Assembly (NCBI GenBank): GCA_002633005.1
Contig: NMRA01000143.1
Location: forward strand, 463,206-527,205
Source: Phoronis australis
Taxonomy: Eukaryota > Phoronida > Phoronidae
Length of the DNA: 64,000 bases
Direction of reading: 5' to 3'
Shown here: positions 14,501 to 29,500 of the stretch, piece after piece
Layout of the letters: each line of letters begins with the position of its first letter
Numbering within the stretch: the first letter of the stretch is position 1
Notes under the pieces: model-generated
What the model saw: only the letters and a program-made list of their open reading frames with translations
The model's database searches: none
What the model was told of the DNA's origin: nothing
Made by a program: the position numbers and the translations under genes

Positions 14501-17500
14501 TGATCAGTGCAAAAGACACTTGGTAAAATGCAAATAACTTAAATCGTTCTCAAATGATTGCTTGTCAAGATTATACCAACTTTTTTAATTCATCAAAACT
14601 TGATACAGCTTTTTTAAGTTGAATTTTTGAATTTTTTGAGTCGTACCACAAAGTATCCAGTTCAATTAAATGTCATTTGCTGAAAAAGTAAGACTTGTAA
14701 GTAAAAACATATGTATACCGTGGGATGTAAGAACTTTGATATATGAAACTCCTGTGGTCTATCTAAATTAGGTTAGAAATCTATTAGCCCTTTAAAAAAA
14801 GATTTCTGGTGGTCTGATGTCTTTTGCGGTACACCACATCTGCACAGGCCTCGTCATTGAACCTAGTGCAAGCGAAGTTTCGGCGAATCTTCGATAAACC
14901 GAAGTTCCCCTAATGGGATAGCAACTTTAGACACCTATTCAATATGTCAACGGTACTTTGACCTTTCATTCGTTGTTTTATAATCTTGTTGTGACACACA
15001 GTAGGGTGAAAAGCTACCTTTCAGTTTACTAGTGTAATGTTTGATTGATCAAATCGGTATTTTCTTACGTTGCTCAAGTACTGCAGGGTACTCTGGGTAA
15101 GCCCAATGCGTTTAAAAAATGATAAAAATCTGCTCAAGTAAGGATTTAAATCTCTCCTGTCTCAATAATCTGATTGCATATTATAAGCGGATTAAATACA
15201 AATTCTAAATTTGGTCTGTCTAAGCAAACACAGTGAATAATGTTTTTCACTGAGGTTGTCCGGTTGTCCAAGTAATCAACAGGGTGTAGAACAAAATGCT
15301 CACTGGTTGACCCCATCTCACAAGAGGTACTCCAAAGTCAGTGGTTGCAAAGTTTTTATTTGCCCTCATGATTATGTGAGGGTGCATATTGCTCTCATCT
15401 CTGAATGGGCGTCTGGTGTCCACTGCTGTATCTTCTAAAACCCTCTCAGGATCTTGATGAGATGTGGTAGATTTGTTCCTATGAAGCTGACTACGGATGA
15501 CGGCGAATTTCGAACGGATGTGACAATTGGTGTGCCCCCTAGTGGCAGTTATATTTTTTATGTTTACCTCTGTATCTTCAAAGATCCTCAGTGGATTTTG
15601 TATCTATGGCTGTATCATTCAAACCCTTTGCAGGATCTTTATTAAATTTGTCAAGTGTATTCATATGAAGTTTACAATAGCACAACCACGCTGTGTCCCC
15701 CCTAGTGGGATTTTTTTCGTTGTCTTCTGTATCTTTGAAACTCGTTGGCACATTTTTATGGAATTTAATGAATAGGTTTCCATGAAGGAGACGACAACGC
15801 CTTCTCATTTTCAAGCAGATTTGACATTTTCTGCGCCACTCTGTAGCCATTTTAACAATTTTTGAGTACATGTTTGACATCACCCTCACCATCCACCAAA
15901 TTGCTCGAAGGATCACTACTCCGGCCCACCTAGTGGCAACTTTATTTTTTGCGTCCACGGCTGCATCTCCATACCTTCTCATTTTTGGATGGGATCAATG
16001 CATTCTGAACCATCTAATTGCCATTTTTATGATACGAATAAACACCCCTAGAAGCACACAAGTTGCAGTGCATTAGTCATTGCTCTTGTTTGGAGAATTG
16101 AAAAGGATCTGTCAGCTGCCGTTAACAATTTACTTGGATAACTTTTTCAATCAATCAATCAATCAATCATTATTTATTGTACATCGTAGGCATTGTCTAC
16201 ACATATATTCAGAATATTTACACAGAGAGCAGTTGTTCTCTTAAGCCAGAACCTTCTGAATGTACAATGCAAGGCACTGGATACTATCATGATTTTTCTG
16301 TAGGACTAACCTAACAAGAGAAGAGTTGTATAGATAATCCCAGGCGTGTTAGTGGAAATGGCAGTGTTAATATTTATGTCAGTTGCACTTATTTATACAA
16401 TGGCCGATTGATAAACATTTTATTCATGTCTGTCTGGTTAAATACATCCAAAGGATTGTCTATTTAATTATAATTCTGTTCAGTTAATTATTTAACTGTT
16501 ATGGGAATAAACCTACGCTGAGATACCTGCATGAATAGGTACCTGACTTAGTGGATATCCTGTTTTTCGAATAACATGCCCATTCAAAAATAGTGAAGTG
16601 GTCTTATGGGATAATTTAATTCGAAATTAAGTTTTGTTTACCGTGTTTACGATGAAAGTGAATCCTTGATATTGAATATCTTGTGACAGGAGTTATTGTT
16701 TTGTGGACTATAATCTGTCTGATCATTGTTAAAAAACTTGTACATATTAATATTTCACACTACATTTGTGCGGTCACAGGTGTTGGGTTTAACTTTCATA
16801 CGTCTCTCCTCAACTCCTGTTAGCCCTTTTCTGTGCAGGAAATTTTTCAGACCGATGAAGTCAAGGATGTGGTTAACAATTGGTTGGAGTTACGCGTATA
16901 GTGACCTGTGTCAGCGGGGCTTTGGTTGTATTATTTGGACGGTAAAATATGGGTAGTCACCATTTTGTGTTACACTCGTAGTAAACTAGCTTTCTCGTGA
17001 ATGAAGCGTGTTTACGCAAATTGGCCGTTCATTTATCCTACATATATCTCCAACTTCTCAAAAATTCTGGTTTTCAACTAATGCCCATGCTTGGCTGAAT
17101 TAACCACGTCTAATTTTCAAGTTTTTCTGTTTAAGTGCTCGCCAGAATATGTTCAGTTATAAATTGATGATTTGGACTGAAGGCCACTGCAACGTGTGTT
17201 CGCGAGTGTCTGTGCCTCTGCGCTTGTCTTGGTTAATTTTCGCATTTGAATTGGGGATCATTGACAAACCCGGCATGTCCACATTTCGGATAATGTGGCT
17301 GATAATCAATAACTCAGTACTGCTTGCGAAGCAGCATGGGGGATGTTGCACATCAAATTTACATTATACAGACACAGTATAAATGTGATGGCAATTAAAT
17401 TTCCAAAACCATAGAGGAAACGTGAGATGGAAAGCCGTTGGTTAGTGGATGTAGTTGAGAGAACTTAGGTGAGGTTAATATGGAAGGTGCCCTAGAAATG

Positions 17501-20500
17501 TCCAAAGGACAGAGTTTAGACAGAGAGCACTGGTAATCTTGAGGACAATGAGTCGCAAGGCTGGATCTCGTAATCTGTTGATGGTGGCATTCAAAATGTA
17601 AGACCCTAAGTGTGACTTGTTTGTTGTATGGGAAGGGGCTTCATTGAAGCATTCACTTTTAGTTCCTGTAATTCTTAAGCATGTCCAGTGACAATACCTA
17701 TGAACAAGGAGATGTATTTACAGTGCTACTGATCACCAGTTATGCAGGCTCTTGTTTGATCTGGCTTCAGCTCCGTGCCAATTCTCAATTAAGTCAAAAT
17801 GCAATCTACCATGGAAATGAAATTTGCTACCTGTTATTTCTTAATTGTCCTTTATGTTCCCATGGTTACAATAAGAGCTACAAATCCACATGGTTTTATG
17901 AACTATATGGTCCACTGCTTACTAAGTATTGTATTCAAGGCTGTATGAAGTAGATTATTATCTGTAGGTTAAATGGAAATTGGAGAACAAATTTGCTGTT
18001 CGCCTGCTTCAGTGTTATGATAAATGAAGCAGTGCATGGGGACTTGTTTACAGGGAAGTCAGCAGGTGGTGACGTCACATTTGCTAAGACACTTCTTTTC
18101 TTGAAACCGATTTGGTTTTGACTTGAGTATTTCCTGGTTTGTTGTCTTATGCCTGCTTTGTGGCATGTAAACACTCCAAGTGACCTCAGGTCATGGTACG
18201 CTTAAAAAAATTTAGTTTGGGATATAATATGGCCAACAATTGAAATTCCATTTCCCTAAATTTCTCAAGAAAAATATATCTTCATGAAATTTTACTCGGC
18301 TTTCATTGTTGTTAGAATGGTATTGTAGTCGCCAAGGAACATTTGATAAAACCTTAGCATTTGTGGCAATGTTCGATAACTAAGCCTTTGAAAGGTAGAA
18401 GAATGGACAATTTTGGCAATTACTTTTTGTCCAAAATTTGCACATTTTCACTGTAAGTAGATTGCTGTCTACACATAGACGTACCCTAGAACATTAGGTA
18501 CTCCTGGAACCGGTCGTCGCTAGGTTTAGCGGCTGTGTGGACGCTGTTTAAACTAGTGAACCTTAGCCCTCTTGTGACAACTTACTCCACCTTAAGGTGA
18601 CTGGTAGTAGGGTAACTTGCACCACTTCTAATTCCTGTGTGGCCATAAACCTCTTGCCAGGCGGATCCGAAGTAATTATCATGTCATACAGACAGGGTTT
18701 TTTTGCACACCGCATTCGCAGTAGGTTTCATTGTTTCACACTCAGTGACAACTTCCGCTTTACCCTAGTTATCGGATGTGTATGTGTGGATGCTTCACTT
18801 AAAGTGGGTTAAGTTGCAATAGTGCAAGATCTATGTTTTCATTAAGGGGGGATTTAGGATTGGCGCGAATCCGAGGCGTGTAGTGCCGAGCAGTTTGAAG
18901 GTCGGGAGTGCGTTTCCCTTCTCCCGTGTAAGATTTTTTTGTTTGTTTTTAGTAGCTGATTTCGTTGTTCTGGCGACATTTTTTTATTTTTTATTTTTGA
19001 TCCTGTTCCGAGGGGGGATTTGAACCCTCTGTATTGCTTTCTAAAAAGACCTTTAAAGGTGATCTCTGCAAAATATTTGCTTGAACGTTCATGTGATATA
19101 ATTTATTAGTTTTATTGTTGATCACGTCCAGCTTCATGACGCGGTCTTTCGTTTAAAGACAAGAATATTAAAACCCCTTGTTGCAGCGCCACATCAATTA
19201 TTTTTTTTTGTATTTTGGGATTCATTCTTCTCAGTGATTTTTACTACAGCCAGTCTGTGTCTCCTATATTTTGTCCACTGTTTGCTTGGATGACTTGATT
19301 TGTCTAATTTAACCATACTTGTTGTGGTTGAGATATAAACTTTTGACACGACCTAAATGTGGCTGGGTTTGGCTTTAAGTATTGAAAATTAGAGAAATTA
19401 TCTTTCAGTGATGTCCGTCTGAGATGCTTAACTTCATACTTATTAAAACTTTGTGAAAAGTAATTCTACAAAACCTTTTTGTATGTAGTTGTCGTATAAC
19501 TTCCTTCAATAAAACTGCAAACTTTCTAAAGTATTTGCAAAAACTCGTGATTTTTATTGACCACAAAACTGATATATTCCTGATTTTCTCACAGTATTAA
19601 AAAATTAATGAGTTAATTTGTGTTTTTATGTTATAGAACAAATTATGGAGATTCCACAAGCTCTCAAGCAGAAGAAATGAATTAATTTGTTTAATTTTTG
19701 TTATCAAATCAAAAACATATACCTTTGACATATTTGTCTCATGGGAGCTTTCAAAAGAATGTTCTAAATGGCACTAGTGGAGAAGTACTCCACTTGCGAT
19801 GTTCTGATGATAAGAAAAGGAGATCTCTGACAGAAAGTTGTTCACCTGCGTGGGGGAGTTGTTTGCAGAATAGGGTTCGTGATCACCTGACTGCATGCAT
19901 TTTTCAGGTACTGTTTCACTAGCACCACCTTGTGAACATTAGTGAACTTAATCCAATTGTTGTTCTCCTAGGAATGCTCGCAGCGCCCCCACTTCTCCTG
20001 AGACCCAACGTAAGATGTTACCGCAGTTTGCGGGCTCAGCAAACAACTTGGACCGGCTAGGGAACCATACAAAATCAACATTCGAAAAGCAAGCGTGAGT
20101 ATTATTTGTGTTCACTGTTTTTCTCACAACTTTGGCATTGGCAACTAGTCTGGCAACAAATTCGAACTTGAAACTGTAAAAGGGTGCCCCTCTAAGCCCT
20201 TTATGGAAACGTCGTTTAGTACTGCTTTGGTTGGCATTGAGATGAACATGCTTCCTTCATAACCAGTGACTTCACTTCAACGCATGAAGACTGTTCATAC
20301 AAAACGCTAGGTCTGAAATTTGAGAAACATCACAAACACCATAATAGCACATGTCCCAATCCTCACAACCAGGAAAGTTCAATTTCTTCCGCAGTTTCGG
20401 TGTGTCAAATTTCAGAGGCTGTACCAAAAGGGACGACGTTTTGCCATAGGCATGAATTCATTTTGAAACCTGGAACTCAACAATAAATGACACCTGAAAA

Positions 20501-23500
20501 GGTGCATAGGAATAACACCTGAGGTGCTCAGTCATATTTTGTGACTTGTTGGTCTATAATACACAGTTGGTTTGACATCAGCTAACACTTACTGAGTTGT
20601 TGTGTATCAGTCAACGTGCCAGTGACGTGCAAAGGAAGACTGATAAGGTTCTGTGATGGAAACATCAAAAAGGAAGTATCAGACGGTGTAAGTGATTTTA
20701 TGATTGTCAAATTTCCGTGGACAGGAAAAATCCTTCAGTATGCACTTTTATGAGTCAAATTATTTTCGTTCCCCAGAATGAAATAAATTTGAAGTTTGCA
20801 CCTTAAAATTACAAAGACAGTGTTGGTGTGCGTAATATACTGCTCATAATATGTGGATGCATGTTGACATCATCTCTGTCTCACTACGTATCTGTGGCTG
20901 TATCTCCTGAAACTGTTTCGAGGTCTTTTGGAAATTTAGCAAGTGTATTCCTGTTAACTTGACAAGAGATGGACACCCCCAGAAGCATACCACGGGCGCA
21001 TTTCAACGTTCTGTCTTGCTCTTATTTTTTACTTTTTATGCTCTTGCATGAAGTCGTGATGGGGGATTCTTTCGCTTCCATCTTGGAGTCTCTAAGGCTC
21101 ACAGCCAATGTAATATTAAGTCCCGTTCAGCATCAACTTTTGATCCACCGCAACTGACACGGAGCAACTTGATCAGTGTCAATTGGCCGTTTTTCACACA
21201 CAATTTCAAGTGCAATACATGTGCTTAGGTTTTCAAATGGCGGCAGCTGTAGACAGAGAACCCGTATGTAGGTCATTGCACAAGCGCAGTAGAGATGGTC
21301 CTTTCCGCCTTGCCCCAGTTTCGCGTTTAGACATGTAATTGACACAGAGCAAGATGTTCGAGCGCAACGTGCTCTACCTCACAAAGGGATGGCAAAAGCT
21401 GTCACCGCGGTGTCAATTTGCTCCATGTCAGTCCCATTTACACACTGATTCCGTGTCAGCTAATCCGTGTCCAGTCAACTTTTTTGTGTATAAAGGGTGT
21501 ATGAAGTTGACTTCAGTGCTGGCATTAATTTAAAAGTTATTTGAAATTCATTTCATGGTTCCCATTAATAGAAGTTTTGCTCAATTAGCTTTGATGACAC
21601 CTATTTGCATGACATATTTCAGCTCCAGTCCTGAACTACTCAAACTTCAAGCCAAGAGTGTATCAAGGGTAGGTTTTCTCAATTTCTAAGAAATCAACGT
21701 TTCTCACGCACAAACGATGTGCAGTTTGTGTTTTGCTTCACGTGTTAATCACTAGGTTAAAACCACTTTTAGCACTATGTCAACAACTTTGGAAAGTGTT
21801 GTGACCTGAGACTAAACTAATCGTTTGTTGCCATTTTGCTTTTTTAAGTCCAACTTTGCTGCAAGAAATTATCAAAAATTTATAGCTTCATAATGACTTA
21901 CTGGATAAACCATACTGCTAACGAATAAAATGATATATCGCTTTTTGCTGTGTTGTGTCTAGTGAGGACTTACAATGTCTCGAATTCAACTATCCTGTTT
22001 TGCAGAGGTTGAATTCAGTTCATTGTATGTTTGGTCTTAATATTTGAAAGTCAGGACCACTGACCTTAGACTAGTGAGCAACGTTGATTGTATCCTTAGC
22101 TTTCCTCATCTTTTAAATTGTAATGTTTACTTCACTATTATGATTCACTATGTAGTCATTGACCCTGTCCTTTTCACTCATCTTTTAAATTGTTTACTTC
22201 ACTATTATAATCCACTATGTAGAAATAAGACTTTATTTGCATAAGAATGACAAATGGCGAAACAATTTCGATTTGAATAGTGATTGCCAGAGGATTCAAC
22301 AAATGCCCTGCTTATGTGCAGCAGAGCAGGTAACAGGGCTTGGATTTGTCCTCTAGTTAGGGGATTTCCTCTTCTTGATTTCCAGTTTTCTCTTTTTTTC
22401 TTTTTTATGATTACTTTAGCTTTATTCATGTAAAAAAATATTTCACTTAATTTATTCTGCACAAAAAATATTCCTATCGTACAAGCCTATTTGTGGAATG
22501 ATAAATCACCGGGAAAATTTTCCTTTTTTTGCCACTGATCATTCCAAGCCCTGAAGTAAATACTACACAGTATGAGAGGGCGCTGCTAGAAAAAGCTGTT
22601 ATAGTTACTGGTTCCTTCAAGAACTTCAATAGCTTGATGTGTACTTGCACACTGTATGTTATTGAGTGTAATTTGCAAATGAGGGTTTATTTGCCGCTTT
22701 CTCATCTTCTTGTTTGCCCGTTTGTCAGACAAATTGACTTAATTGTGGGAATTAGCTCTATTTTGATCAATGGAGACAAAGCATTTAATACTAGCATGTA
22801 CCTGCATGAAAAAATGAGCAAAAAATATTTCTTTCAACAAAAAATTATACATAATGTGCTGGTAGATTGGGAATAGGGTTATCTGCATCATGTTATTTTA
22901 ACCAAAGTTTTGCAATAATTCTATCGCAACATCAGTATTTCTCTTGAATGTTAAATTGGCGTGTACCAAAGCTTCAGCTTCGTAAAGGTTTGATAGTCTA
23001 ACCAAGTTAGGTGCAATCATACATTCACTATAATCTCTGTTTATAGTAGGTTTCAATGCAGTGTAACAACAGTGTGCGTAAAGTTAACGGAAGGATTAAG
23101 CTGGCTATGTTTCTGTGCCCAGGCTGTAAACGACCTGTTGCTTCAGCACTTGACGTACATGTAAGAAACACTTAGGTTATCTGAAATAACAAGCATGTAT
23201 TTTCTGTGGCCAATGGTTGATTAAAAATGAATTATTTTATTATTTAGAGGTTATCTTATCTGTGAACTAGGGATCTCCAAATGATGTGTTAATTTCAGGT
23301 TGCTATTTTATTCTAGTATCTGTGCAATCCAAATCATTGAGGCGCCCTGTTCCATGAGTACATGTAAAGAGTAGCCAAAGAATGGAACGTTTCTCCACAC
23401 ATGTGAACACCTAGTTAATGCCAGATAGGCACTCATTGAATGCACATTGGACGGTATCTTTTTAGCAAGATATCTTGAAAGGGCAGATCGTTTTTAATTA

Positions 23501-26500
23501 GTTGTATATAATTGACTGCATGTCGTGAATGCTGATAGCAGTCAAAAGAAGGGTCTTGTGTGCTGTCTCAGTTTTGCAGCTTTCTCGCAAGTGTTGAAGC
23601 TATGCTTTTGATTCGTGCCATTCAAGAGTTGTGATGGCAGACTTTAACTCGCCAATTACGCTAGTGGGAAAGTGGCAAAAACGTGAATTTTTGATAAAGG
23701 GATGTATTTCCTACTTTGTCTTGCAGGACGCAAGCCCGAGGTTCAGTAAACCCAACATCAAGTTTCACAAGTGTTTTAAAGATGCACCGTCCACTGAGAT
23801 CGCTTTTGACTGTGAGTATTTCTCGCATTGTCTTCTCGAAAGTGCTGATAGTTGTGAGCTTGACAACATAACAGTGTTAATTCTCTTAGTATTGCAAAAA
23901 GTGGTATGGTTCTAAAATCAGTTGAGGCCCACTACATTGCTACGAAAAATCTAAATCTCGACAAAATCTTACAGAATGTTCTAGTAGGTTAAGTGTTGGC
24001 CGCCTCTTCACAAGGTCGAATCCCACTTGACACCGCAGCTAGACATTGAGACGGGTCTCTAAATCTTCAGCTCGCTCTCATTTTTTGTATATGTTGGTGC
24101 AGCTGACACTGCAGAGCGTCCTGCGCATGTCTAAAGCAACATGTTTCAGACCAGCTGTGCTAAAGTGTTGTTCGTGACTGTTGTGCTGAAACACCGTACC
24201 TTTAATACGCACCAAAAGTAATCGGACAAAAATTGATTTCTGCATCTTGATGGGTAACTTCTTGTCGTGACTTGTCATTCCAGTTAGTTCGATGGTGAAT
24301 TGCTCTGGCACTTAGCGGCCAAGAGGAGCCATCCTGCCTGTGATCTACCATTGTCTTGTCTGACTGTGTGCTGTTAGTGTTGATGTGTTTGTTTATGAAT
24401 TTTGCTGAGGGTTTGGCAACATGATATTACATGTTTTGCCTTTGACGACTACCACGTTTGCATTTAATGAGTTCCATGAGGGGCGGCCTCTCATAAAGCA
24501 CTAGCATTTGTGATGTTTGAGATGTTGCCCGAGACATAGGAGGGGCGGATCCAGGATTTTGAGTTAGGGGGAGGCCAGAGCACAGGAATAACCAGAATTT
24601 TGTCACAGCCGAAAATGTAGGGATGAAGGGGTCTCGAATTTTTGGGTTTGTGGACCTTGTTATTAAAAAAACGGTAACTGGGAATTGTTTAATCCCTAAG
24701 CATTGTGCATTCACCCCCTGAGCCCCCCTAGGTGCGCGCATATGCTAGGCGGCAATTCAAACCTCGAACTGCCAAATGGTATCTGGGAGAATTTTAAGGG
24801 GGGGCCATGGACCCCTTGGCCACCCAAATCCGCTACCGCATAGATCCTTATCAGCCTTCTATCAATGACACTGTATTTCTCTGTAATACCTGTCTGAAGC
24901 AAAAGTCGGGATTAGCTATGCACAGCAATTCCTTACTGAATGAATTGCATGACTCTGAATTGAATTACCGTAGATCGTTTGAGCTGATATAGGAGATAAT
25001 GAACAGCAAGGATTTCCTGAGAGCCTGCCCATGGTGTCATTTCTGTCTCTTTCATTTGCAGGCTTCTCGTGTGCTCTAGTCACCGACCTGCTACTTCAGG
25101 GCCACCTCTTCATCTCCGATAACTGGTTCTGTTTTTACTCGAAAATTCTGGGCCGCGAAAAACAGGTAAGTTCTGGACTGTTTATGTGAAACAATCGTGA
25201 CGTAACTCAACCTTCGGTCACATTTGGACATTCTCAGACGAAATAAATTCTCATTAGGATATGGCAGTAGTATTCCTTTGTATGTGGGAGAACCGATTGA
25301 TATATTAATCTTATTATCTTATTTCAGATTGAAATACCTGTGGGAAAAGTGCGAAGTATTACACGTAAGAAGACTGCCTTCTTCATTCCAAATGCAATCA
25401 AAGTCACCACAGACGATGGCAAGGTACACTCCACTGTTGTTGTTTAAAGCCCATGATTACATACTTGTCTCTCTGACACACTGCTAACTTTCACTTTAAA
25501 ACCTGTATCATTACAAATTGACTGGTCTCAATTTCCTCATATCATAAGTGGTTTCATTCATATCGCAGCAGATTTCTTTCGCATGAGAGGCGATTTCACT
25601 CACGTCATAGGTGATTTTACCCGTGTCCGAGGTGATTTCTATTGCCTTAAAAATGATTTCTCTCACAGCAGAAGTGATTTCACTCTTGTCAGAGGGGATT
25701 TCATTCATATCAGAGGTAGTTTCACGCAAATCCGAGGGCATTCCGCTGACTTATGGGGGTGGTTTCCCTCATGTTAAAGCCTTAGGGTAACTCACTCATA
25801 TTAGAGGTGTTTTCTCTTAGTTACATGTTGGAGGTGATTTCAGTCATGTTGGCAGATTTCTCGACTTGATATTTCCAACTGCTCGAGACTGGCTCATTAA
25901 TTTGGCTCAAGCCAGCTGGTCATTTTATGGTCAACCAGTAAATTCTCATATAACTGATAATCAAGTTGATTTCAATTTTATAAGGGTGAGTGACCCGAGT
26001 TAAAAATTAGTTGTTTTGATTAACAGCCTGACAAAGGTCAGTTCAGCTCCCATTTGCTTATGCTCTATACCCCTCATATTTCACCAGTTACTCGTATAAA
26101 ATATCTTCAGTGGGTCTGGTTGCGTCTGACTTGTGCAAGTTCAACTGCATTGCAACAATCATTACCATGGTTACCCAGTACAACTTGTGCCCTCGACCCT
26201 CCGATATCACCTACTCGCAGGAAACATTCTGTTTCTGCTTGGAGCAGAGTTGTGCATATTTTGCTGCCCATCACAGTAACATTACTGGCATCCTTGTTCT
26301 TATTGTCAGTGTTACTTTGATACTTTTTGTACGGTTATCTGTGTATGTCATTATCATTATCATTATGATTGTTATAATAATCATTATCATTATCCCTATC
26401 ATCATTTTTATATTATTATTGCTATATTTTATCATCACTACTGTTGTTATTATTATTATTAATATTATTATTATTATTATTATTATTATTGCTATATTTT

Positions 26501-29500
26501 ATCATTATTATTATTATTGTTACGGTCATTATTATAATTATCGCTATATTTCATCATCATCATCATTATTATTATTACCTTTGTGTGTGCATTTAGGATC
26601 ATGAACCTAACGTGAAGCTGCCTTCATAACCAGAATGCGCCTGTGTTAAACACTTGGATAAAGCAGGGCATTATTAATTATTTTGTCCAAGTGAAACACT
26701 TGACTTGTTCATTGTAAAATGTCAGTCTTTAGTGCGTTTCTGTTTTAATAATTACAGTCGAATGAGCAGTACTAAGACTGAACAAAAACACTAACAAAAT
26801 ACCCACTGTAAGACATGCGCATATTCAAGGGAGGGCTGCATGTGACTGCATGTGCAAAATGTTTATTTATAAAACGCATTGTTTTGCATACTAAGAGCGT
26901 GGGCTTGAATGTGTGTGTGTACCATAACAAACTAAAGGCTCATGTTCGAATGCTCTGTTCCAGTACTTGTTTGGGTCGCTTATCTCCCGAGATGCTGCCT
27001 TTAAGTTGATGGTCTACGTCTGGAAAAACTTTGACTCTTCAGTAAGTCTTACAGCCACACCAGTGTTGGCGAGTGCTAACTGTGAGGGGGGGTCACAGGT
27101 GTTTCTATAACCCGCTGTAGTGTGGTGATTTGGTGGGATTAACTGGAACAAATTTCAATGTAGACTGAGAAACCAAGGACATTTTGATTTTCATTCACAG
27201 ATTGTTTACTTTACTGATAGTTTGTTTTTATTATTAGTACTGTAACATTTTTAGTGTTGTTTTGCGACATGTTGTAACAGTTATTACTGCTGTTATTGTT
27301 ATTTAGTCGTTTTAGTTGTTATTCAAGCCCAATAACATTTTCCATAATACAGCATCAACATGAGTCGCTAAATCCAATTTCTATTCTCTCTTAAAGCTGC
27401 TGTGTCCATCTTTTGTCAAAAAAGACTCACTTTTAGATTAGGGCATGGACAGTTCTAAAATAGGCTTCAACTTGTCTCATAGTCATAGTAGAAGTGATTT
27501 TTAGGCTGGGAAAGTACCAACACTTCATCATTGCTGGAGATCGGACTTGGCATGTCAAGTGATGCACCATGTCAAGCCAACGGTTTGAGTCTGGCCTGGA
27601 GTAGCCATAAACTATCAGTTCTTCCAAAGCTCATCAATCACTTCTTAGCTGAGCAAGGAACCACTTGATACCAGTTTCACAAGGGAAAGTGGTCTAAACC
27701 CAATTAAAGTTACTTTTTAGTTCATAGATATGTTAACCAGTAAGTGGGTGTAAAGTTACAATGAGTAAGATGTTTTTGATATCTGCTGCTACTTAGCTCA
27801 TTTTATACTTGTTTTATTAAACTTGATTATGGTTTTTGCTATCACAGGCGGTAGCGGACCCGGACCAGAATGACAGTGACGAGAATTCCCTTGATATCTC
27901 ACCCGACGGAGTCCATGCAGCTGACCACGGTGTTCCATTGCCATTCCCTGACCTCCCTGCTGACACTGTCTCCACGGATACCTTGTCAGAAGAAGGATCA
28001 GAGGTCGCTTCAACTGCGGACACTTCGTTGCCCATTTGCCTAAACGGAAGGCCGCCATTGGTGGAGAAGTCGGCAAGTTCCACGCAAACCAGAGATGAAA
28101 TCGACTTCAGTGAGAATGGGAATCTCGGCTGGAGGAGGCAGTTTTATCGTCGAGTTAAAAATTGTGAGAGACGCTACATTATTGACCGATTCTTGGTTCA
28201 TGAAATTGAACTACATTCTGATAACTTGTCAAGTTTGCAGTAGTTTTCAAAATAGCAGAGAAGAAATTTCATCTACTTTTTTGACAGCTGTTGTATGTAA
28301 CTGTTTCAAACCATGGTGAACCATGTGTACATTTTTTAAAGCTGATATAAAGACATATTTTCATTAAGGAAATTTAGCTTTTGATTTTGACCATTTGCTG
28401 CCATTATAAAACTGATCTTAATTAATTTTGGCTTGGTTTGTCAGTACTTGGGAGCATGGCTTGTCCCATACGTTCACCCACTGTGACAAGAACATATGAA
28501 GCGTGGCCTCATGCATGCAGTTAAATCTCGTCAATATAGACACAATATGACAGACGGGTGAAATTTTATGAAAAAAGGAGAATTTTTCTCTTTTTTGATA
28601 AAAGAAGTAGACCAAATAAATATTCTTATAGTTTTTAATTTCTATACCGTATCTACCACCACACTGTGTTTTTGGAGAAATTGTCGTCATTCACACAACA
28701 ATAGAAGCCTTTGAAAAATGTGAAAATACTAATTTTGGGAATTTTTTTGTCTGGAATTGGTGAGAGTGTATGGTTATGGCTTTTTAATGAATTGGTGTGT
28801 CTGAGAAACAGGATCAAATCCTGTGTACAGTGGTAGACTGCGATTGCTGGCTGTGAGCAGTTTCTAACAGGTTAAAAAGGTTCTGAAAAAAGCCATGTAC
28901 ATATGAAACTGTAGTGCAAAATCATGTTTCACCATTGCTTTCTTTGTTTTGTTGTTTTATCATCTGTCTTTCAACATTTTGATTTACTTTGTACAGGTAT
29001 AAAATTTGATTACGACAAGGAACGAGTCTTAACATTAACCAGGTAAGTACATTTAGTTATAAACTCCGTCTGTCATTTGAGATAGTGTTCGTGTCATTGT
29101 TGTCAACCACGCTATTAGAATGGTTTTGTAAACAAATAAGTAAACGTATTTGGAAACATACATGTTCAGTAAATGGTTACACATAGACACACCTGACTTA
29201 TGTGGTTACATGTACACGCACCTGACTTAAGAGCCACGCACACGCACCTGCTTAAATTTGCAAATGCATGTGTAAGTCTACTATTACCAGTGGCCACCGG
29301 GGCAGAAGACAATGGTGTCCCTCTCTGTTGGCCAAGTTTGTGCTGTCCCCACCTCCCCCAGTCGTTACTATTATTCATTTTCATTTTCTTTCTATTCCAC
29401 AGGTCATATATCAACACAAGTACCCTTGTTGCCATCTGTTGTGCACTGTGAGTACTAAATTTTTTTGTTCTGTTCATGGAAGACCTGAGTTATCTCATAT

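Larger units (their letters stand above)
2519..19971 (+). other. GRAMD2B-like intron 1, repeat-rich
   Basis: This 17.5-kb intron contains the separately listed LINE relic, hairpin, SINE-like boxes, 1.8-kb duplication and CCTAGTGGC-family copies. The stretches 3630-7860, 7920-11860 and 16180-19970 show no recognisable coding or RNA features beyond short random open frames. Its size could hide enhancers or alternative first exons that cannot be seen by reading. Confidence 0.55.

Noticed and set aside
21118-21530. Possible MITE with GACACGGA/TCCGTGTC ends
   Set aside because: The inverted matches are short and scattered, and I could not define consistent ends.
23123-23160. Candidate extra GRAMD2B exon (AVNDLLLQHLTYM) between exons 3 and 4
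   Set aside because: It has AG and GT borders but is 38 nt, so inclusion would shift exon 4 out of the GRAM frame. Exon 3 already joins exon 4 in phase.
26110-26604. 164-codon open frame on +
   Set aside because: More than half of it is the translation of an ATT/ATC microsatellite, and it overlaps no splice-consistent exon.
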